Assembly: GCA_033557685.1 (NCBI GenBank)
Contig: JAWQRN010000119.1
Coordinates: 1-37,615 of the forward strand
Source of the DNA: Sperchopsis tessellata
Lineage: Eukaryota; Arthropoda; Insecta; Coleoptera; Hydrophilidae
Direction: 5' to 3'
DNA: 37,615 nucleotides
The number at the start of each line of letters is the position of its first letter. Positions within the stretch are counted from its first letter, which is position 1. Positions 33,605 through 37,615 of this stretch are shown piece by piece. The notes beneath the pieces were generated by a model. It did no database searches and was not told the DNA's origin. It was given only the letters and a program-made list of their open reading frames with translations. A program made the position numbers and the translations under genes.

Positions 33605-34576
33605 ATGTCGAATTTTGAGCCTGAAAACTACGATTTGCGGACAGCATTGATTTTCTGTTACCATTTGAAGAAAACTGCTGCATAATCGCATCGAATGCTT
33701 GTCGAAGCTTACGGTGAACATGCTGTTGGTAAATCGCAGTGCTTTGAGTGGTTTAAAAAATTCAAAATTAGGGATTTTGACGTGAGAAACGAAGAACGTG
33801 GAAGACCTCCGAGGCAGTTTCAAGATGCCGAATTGCAAACATTATTGGATGAGGATGACGTTCAAACGCAACAACACCTCAAGGATCAATTAAATGTGAG
33901 ACGAGAAGCCGTCTCAATACGTTTGAAAGACAGCAGAAAAACCGGAAAACCACTTGCGAAATGTTGCTCGCCAGGTACAAAATAAAATCATTTCTCCATC
34001 GAATTGTGACTGGCGATGAAAAATGGATATATTTCAAGAATCCTAAGCATAAAAGATCATGGATAACTCCAAGTAAACCAGCGACATCGACTGCAAGACC
34101 AAATCACTATGGACGGAAGACAATGCTCTATGTTTGGTGGGATCAGAAGGGTGGTGTCTATTATGAGCTACTAAAATCGGGCGAAACCGTTAATACTGAA
34201 CGCTACCGACTACAAATGAAGGATTTGAACCAAGCTTTGCGTGAAAAACTACCAGAATATCAAAAGGGCAACACAAAGTGATTTTGCTTCGTGATAATGC
34301 ACCATCACACACAGCAAAACGGGTCAAGGAAACGATTGAACCGTTTAGTTTGCAAATACTTTCGCATGTGGCTTACTCACCAGACTTGGCTCCATCCGAT
34401 TATTACTTATTTGCGTCAATGGGACACGCACTTGCTGAGCAGCGCTTCACTTCTTACGAAAATGGCTTGATGATTGGTTTGCCTCAAAAGAGCAACAGTT
34501 TTTTTGACGTGGCATCCACAAATTGCCAGAGAGATGAGAAATATGTGTAGCTAGCGATGGACAATACTGTGAATAA
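33605..34576 (+). pseudogene. mariner transposase, broken
   Basis: The start ATG at 33605 opens MSNFEPENYDLRTALIFCYH, the expected mariner N-terminus. A stop (TAA 33683-33685) replaces codon 27. The helix-turn-helix region continues as QCFEWFKKFKIRDFDV and ends in a QTQQHLKDQLNV block. About 25-30 residues are missing near 33930, with a frame change, in the linker that carries the WVPHEL-type motif in intact relatives. The catalytic domain retains VTGDEKWIYF (first Asp, near 34010), ILLRDNAPSHTAK (second Asp, near 34285-34320) and YSPDLAPSDYYLF (third Asp, near 34375-34412), the DD34D pattern of mariner. Frameshifts occur near 34275 and 34460, and the ancestral stop is TAA at 34574-34576. Catalytic residues are intact but the protein cannot be made whole. 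Confidence 0.92.
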
Positions 34577-34623
34577 AATATTTTTTACCATTTTCATACA
34601 ATAAATGTGTATTTTCTATTAAA

Positions 34624-34653
34624 AAAAATCCCGTTTCATATTTACAAACCTGG
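34624..34653 (-). repeat. mariner right terminal inverted repeat
   Basis: Ends ACAAACCTGG before TA. It pairs with 33435-33464. Confidence 0.88.
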
Positions 34654-34655
34654 TA

Positions 34656-35230
34656 TGTAACTATGGGAAGTGTTGATCGGTCGGATGTAATAACATTCAA
34701 CTATAAAAAGTATAAAAAGTTTTCATTGCATGGATATGGTGTTGCATAATGCTATTACTTTATTCAAACTGAATAATAATAATTGTAGCCATTCAACTAT
34801 AAAAAAATATAAAAAATTGTTCATTGCATGGATAAGTTGTTGCATAATGCCATTACTTTATTCAAACTAAATAATAATAACAATTGTAGCCATGAAAATT
34901 TTATGATTATATTAGCAGAAATAGTAATTGAAAAATACCACAAACTTACTGAAAGATCAAACAGGGAGCGACCATGCAAATATCCTAGTGAAGCAAGGTT
35001 CACAGAGCGACACTTCTGAGATTTTATTCCTCCTATTGGGAGGAAAGTAGCTCCTACTGTGAAGTATCGACCGTGTTTCTACGCCACGGGAAGTACTCCA
35101 GTGCGAAAAACGTAGACGTTTCTACTGATAAAGGAATCTGTCTTTTCCCGTCTAACAAGATGTCCTGTACATAAGGCCAATAAGCGCTGTTCGAAAAAGG
35201 TTTTTCTTGTACAAATAAATAAGTTTTAAA
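34656..35230 (+). pseudogene. piggyBac transposase, C-terminal part
   Basis: Directly after the mariner the frame resumes with TMGSVDRSD, the conserved block containing the third catalytic aspartate (near 34665-34690). A hydrophobic helical region follows, DKLLHNAITLFKLNNNN, then ILAEIVIEKYHKL and later RFTERHF and FIPPIGRKVAPTVKYRPC (35017-35075). The segment beyond 35080 contains spaced cysteines that may be the remnant of the C-terminal zinc-binding domain, with a stop near 35228. A 96-bp tandem duplication has been introduced at 34695-34891. Confidence 0.82.
34695..34891. repeat. Tandem duplication within piggyBac, ~96-bp unit
   Basis: Unit 1 at 34695-34790 and unit 2 at 34791-34891 both run from ATTCAACTATAAAAA to AATTGTAGCC and share TTCATTGCATGGATA and ATTACTTTATTCAAACT. 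They differ by small indels. The duplicated part encodes the helical region that follows the third catalytic aspartate. Confidence 0.92.
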
Positions 35231-35302
35231 AATACGTGTTACTTTTACAACACCCACCAAATATTGAAGATACGTAACAAAGAAGAAAGTCGCACACAAA
35301 AC

Positions 35303-35319
35303 TGGCGGCGACAACGGGA
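35303..35319 (+). promoter_or_regulatory. Candidate primer-binding site of Ty3/gypsy element
   Basis: TGGCGGCGACAACGGGA begins with TGG, as a site complementary to a tRNA 3' end must, and lies 50 bases before the first gag-like ATG. The tRNA is not identified. The long terminal repeat that should precede it is not clearly seen, because recognisable piggyBac sequence extends to about 35080-35230. Confidence 0.45.
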
Positions 35320-35370
35320 TAGCAGAGAAGAGGAAACAATAAACCACAAGAAAGGAACCAAGGAACAAAC

Positions 35371-36110
35371 ATGAGTCCAGTCTTCCCAGAATATGATGAG
35401 AAAACCACCCAACTAGAAAGCTATCTGGAGATATTTGTCTAGAGTTCATAAGATTCCTGATGAAGGTAAGGTGGGAAATTTTTTAAGTTGTATGGATGAT
35501 TCACTTTATAACAAATTAAAGACAATAGCTTATCCAAGGAAACCAGTTGAGTTAACTATGGAAGAGATAACAAAAGGTCTCTTAGGTCACATTAATCCTA
35601 AACCATTAATATGTACTGGGCGAAAAAGGTTTCGTGCTAGGAAGCAAGCAGATGGGTAATCTTTCAATGAATTTTATAGTGGCTTAAAGGAAATTTCTGA
35701 AAATTGTGGTTTTACTGACAGGGGAAAGGCGGTTAGAAGAAAAACTGCGCGACCAAATTATATCTGGTATTAAAAGTGAGGTAACTCAAAACTTCTGTCT
35801 AACGAATGATGATCTTTAATTAGGAAAAGTTGTTGCAAAAGCATTAGCAGATGAGCAGACATTACAAGGGGTAGAAAATTTAAAAGGGACTAGTTCGGTT
35901 CAAGTAAACAAAACTAACTTCTCGGATCAAATAAAAAAATTAATAGTAACTATATAAGTAAACAAAAGAAAAACCTTTAACAGCACATGTTTTAGATGTG
36001 GTAATAAGAACCATAAAGCCTAAAATTGAAGATTTATATATTCAAAACGCCATGCATCTAATAAAGTAGGTCATTTGCAAAAAGTTTGTAGAACTAAGAG
36101 TGAAACAAAT
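35371..36110 (+). pseudogene. Ty3/gypsy gag-like region, decayed
   Basis: From ATG 35371 a capsid-like region is readable in pieces: an N-terminal YLEIF-type helix, VGNFLSCMDDSLYNKLKTIA, and LEEKLRDQIISGI near 35735-35775. This order matches the gag of Ty3/gypsy elements of the kind common in insects. A CCHC zinc knuckle CFRCGNKNHKA lies at 35988-36020, with its last part damaged by a stop. A second knuckle-like VGHLQKVC follows at 36066-36092. At least four stops or shifts interrupt the region. This is an old retroelement copy. Confidence 0.75.
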
Positions 36111-36189
36111 TCTAATAATAACGCGACAGCTGAGGCGGTAAATAGAATGGAGGTAGCCCAAATACCATCTTTAAATACAACAGACCCGA

Positions 36190-36330
36190 AGAATAAAATT
36201 TTAGTTAATGTAAAATTAAATGGGGTTACTGTGCAAATGGAAGCCGACACGGGGCCACTTATTCTTTAATATCAATGAAGACATATCATGAGCTGGGGTT
36301 AAAAGTAAAACCAGAGAACTAACATAATAT
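36190..36330 (+). pseudogene. Ty3/gypsy aspartic protease region
   Basis: KLNGVTVQMEADTG precedes and includes the catalytic DTG triplet (36246-36254). The frame then breaks within a few codons, and the flap and second half are only faintly readable (ELGLKV near 36290). Position between gag and RT is as expected for gag-pol order. Confidence 0.68.
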
Positions 36331-36439
36331 TACAAACTTGATAAACGAAACATCCCGGTGCTAGGATTTGTCACAATTGATACAGAATATAAAAACAAAC
36401 CATATAAAACTAGTCGGGGATAATTTAGAAACGATAATG

Positions 36440-36836
36440 GAATTAACGGGTCACGGGTGTTTAAGAGAATACCTGTACAAGATAAAGAGAGAGAGCGAAG
36501 ACTCTTGTGTGCCCAAGGTTTGACGCGGAGAGGCGTATTTTATACAAACTATGCTGGAGAGCGAGAAAAAGTGGAACAAGATCGAGAATATGGTAACAAA
36601 CATACTAAAAAGGAAGGAAAGGGACAAATGGAGTCGACAGCGACAGTGTAACAATAACGATGACGGATAAGAGATAGAAAAGACAATTAGAGACACCCTC
36701 CACTCTGAAGTAATGCGTGAGCAGTCCCGGAGTGGTTGAAGAGAAGAGAGGAAGGGGTTTTAGCTGGTTAAAGTCCAGCACTACTCAGAACGTTCGGAGT
36801 GTCCATGAGGATCTCCCTCCCCTCAAAAAAAAAAAA
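36440..36836 (+). mobile_element. 3' end of a non-LTR retrotransposon inserted in gypsy pol
   Basis: The sequence between protease and RT is unlike gypsy and ends in a 12-base poly-A tract (36825-36836). It contains KKWNKIENMVTNILKRKERD (near 36567-36626), which looks like the basic C-terminal tail of a LINE RT protein. A GC-richer untranslated stretch with GGTTTTAGCTGGTTAAAGTC and CTCCCTCCCCTC follows. After the poly-A, gypsy RT sequence resumes. The left limit is approximate, and no target duplication was established. Confidence 0.6.
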
Positions 36837-36844
36837 TGGTTGGA

Positions 36845-37615
36845 ATCTTTGGGCATTTTATCAAAAATCCGTACTCTCATTGGGCAACACCAATTGTACC
36901 AATAGTTAAACATAATGGTAGTGTAAGGATATGTGGTGACTATAAGACCACACTAAATAAATATGTTCAATTGGTTGAATAGCCAATTCCGAATATCGAA
37001 GAAGTTTTGTCAAAAATAGCCACAGGAACTATATTTTCAAAATTTGATATTCGGGAAGCATATTTGCACATGACGGTAACCAACGAAACTTCTGAGCTAC
37101 TTACAATAAATACTTCAAAAGGCTTATACAGAGTAAATCGGTTTATGTACGGCATATCTAATGCACCAGCATTATGGCAAAGGGCTATGGAGTCTTTGTT
37201 CGGGACAATCGAAGGGTTGCAGGTATTTTATGACGAGATTAAAATATCATCTCCAGACTATAAAACGCACGTAAAAAAACTTGAAAAATTCTTTCTAATG
37301 TGCCGCAAAAACAATATCAAATTAAATAAAGAAAAATGTCAAGTTAGGGAAAGCAAAATCACCTACCTTCGGTTTAACGTAGATGCTAGGGGTCTTCCAA
37401 AAACTAAAGACAAAATCGAAACAATAATTTCCGCAAATGAACAACAAAATGTCACTTAGCTAAAGTCATTCTTAGGCCTAATCACTTATTACAACCGTTT
37501 TATTCCAAATATGACCAACAGACTACATTCATTATATAAACTGCTTCAAAAAAATAAGAAATTTATATGGAATGAAAAACATACGGCAGCATTTAATGCC
37601 ATTAAAAAAGAATTA
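36845..37615 (+). pseudogene. Ty3/gypsy reverse transcriptase, partial at window end
   Basis: The RT begins near 36850 with SHWATPIVPIVK and then SVRICGDYKTTLN. It continues with IFSKFDIREAYLHM (motif A aspartate retained, 37028-37070), YRVNRFMYGISNAPALWQRA (motif B) and VFYDEIKISS (37224-37253), where the catalytic aspartate pair has become Asp-Glu. A thumb and connection region follow, and a stop near 37459 precedes the FLGLITYYNRFIPN block. The frame then continues toward RNase H and runs off the window at 37615. The two in-frame stops and the altered YxDD-type motif show that it is inactive. The downstream integrase and 3' LTR would lie outside. Confidence 0.88.

Larger units (their letters stand above)
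33435..34653 (+). mobile_element. mariner element (mauritiana-like)
   Basis: The left terminus CCAGGTCTGTAAATATGAAA (33435-33454) and the reverse complement of the right terminus, CCAGGTTTGTAAATATGAAA, differ at one of 20 bases. The right end is followed by TA. At the left the flank reads TATGA, so the TA there is shifted or mutated. The length of 1.22 kb is close to full size for mariner. It lies inside a piggyBac coding region. Confidence 0.9.

Noticed and set aside
1..37615. A defence system, CRISPR array, biosynthetic cluster or other multi-gene unit
   Set aside because: No such gene sets, repeats with regular spacers or intact enzyme genes were seen. All enzyme-like frames belong to decayed transposable elements.

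Overview
The window looks like intergenic and intronic DNA from a large, AT-rich animal genome, most likely an arthropod and probably an insect. The evidence is a long acidic exon with a spliced 5' edge, a tRNA-derived SINE, and relics of mariner, piggyBac, hAT/ZBED, Penelope-like, several non-LTR and Ty3/gypsy elements. I see no bacterial operons, rRNA genes, CRISPR arrays or prokaryotic signals. The species cannot be named from this sequence.

The only host coding sequence I can support is a terminal exon at 26819-28318 (+). It encodes the last 499 residues of an acidic, low-complexity protein that I do not recognise. Its upstream exons are not visible here.

Layout, left to right. 1-425: minus-strand non-LTR reverse transcriptase (RT) scrap. 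1903-2662: 760-bp element with about 170-bp inverted termini and TA target duplications. 3499-6990: decayed Penelope-like element (RT plus GIY-YIG) between long inverted arms, followed by a 46-bp-arm hairpin and an AT microsatellite. 9190-14357: a pile of fossils, namely a jockey-like RT (-), a hAT/ZBED5-like transposase (+) with its 3' terminus, a non-LTR relic missing its RT core (+), and an ORF1 with an SGNH-hydrolase-like domain (+). 15186-16511 and 18028-18443: two elements defined by inverted termini and target duplications. 20081-24190: a minus-strand non-LTR element (ORF1, endonuclease, RT) split by a plus-strand non-LTR 3' end carrying RNase H. 24477-24768: tRNA-derived SINE. 26819-28318: host exon. 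31265-31625: diverged minisatellite-like array. 32786-35230: piggyBac transposase relic split by a mariner (33435-34653). 35303-37615: Ty3/gypsy element (gag, protease, RT) interrupted by the 3' end of another non-LTR element and running off the window.

All transposase and RT frames seen here are broken by stops, frameshifts or deletions, so none should encode an active enzyme. The window therefore records successive insertions, with at least three clear nestings, rather than a working multi-gene system. I did not find a convincing undescribed functional system. The most useful leads are the acidic host exon, the long-armed inverted structures, and the SGNH-type ORF1s.
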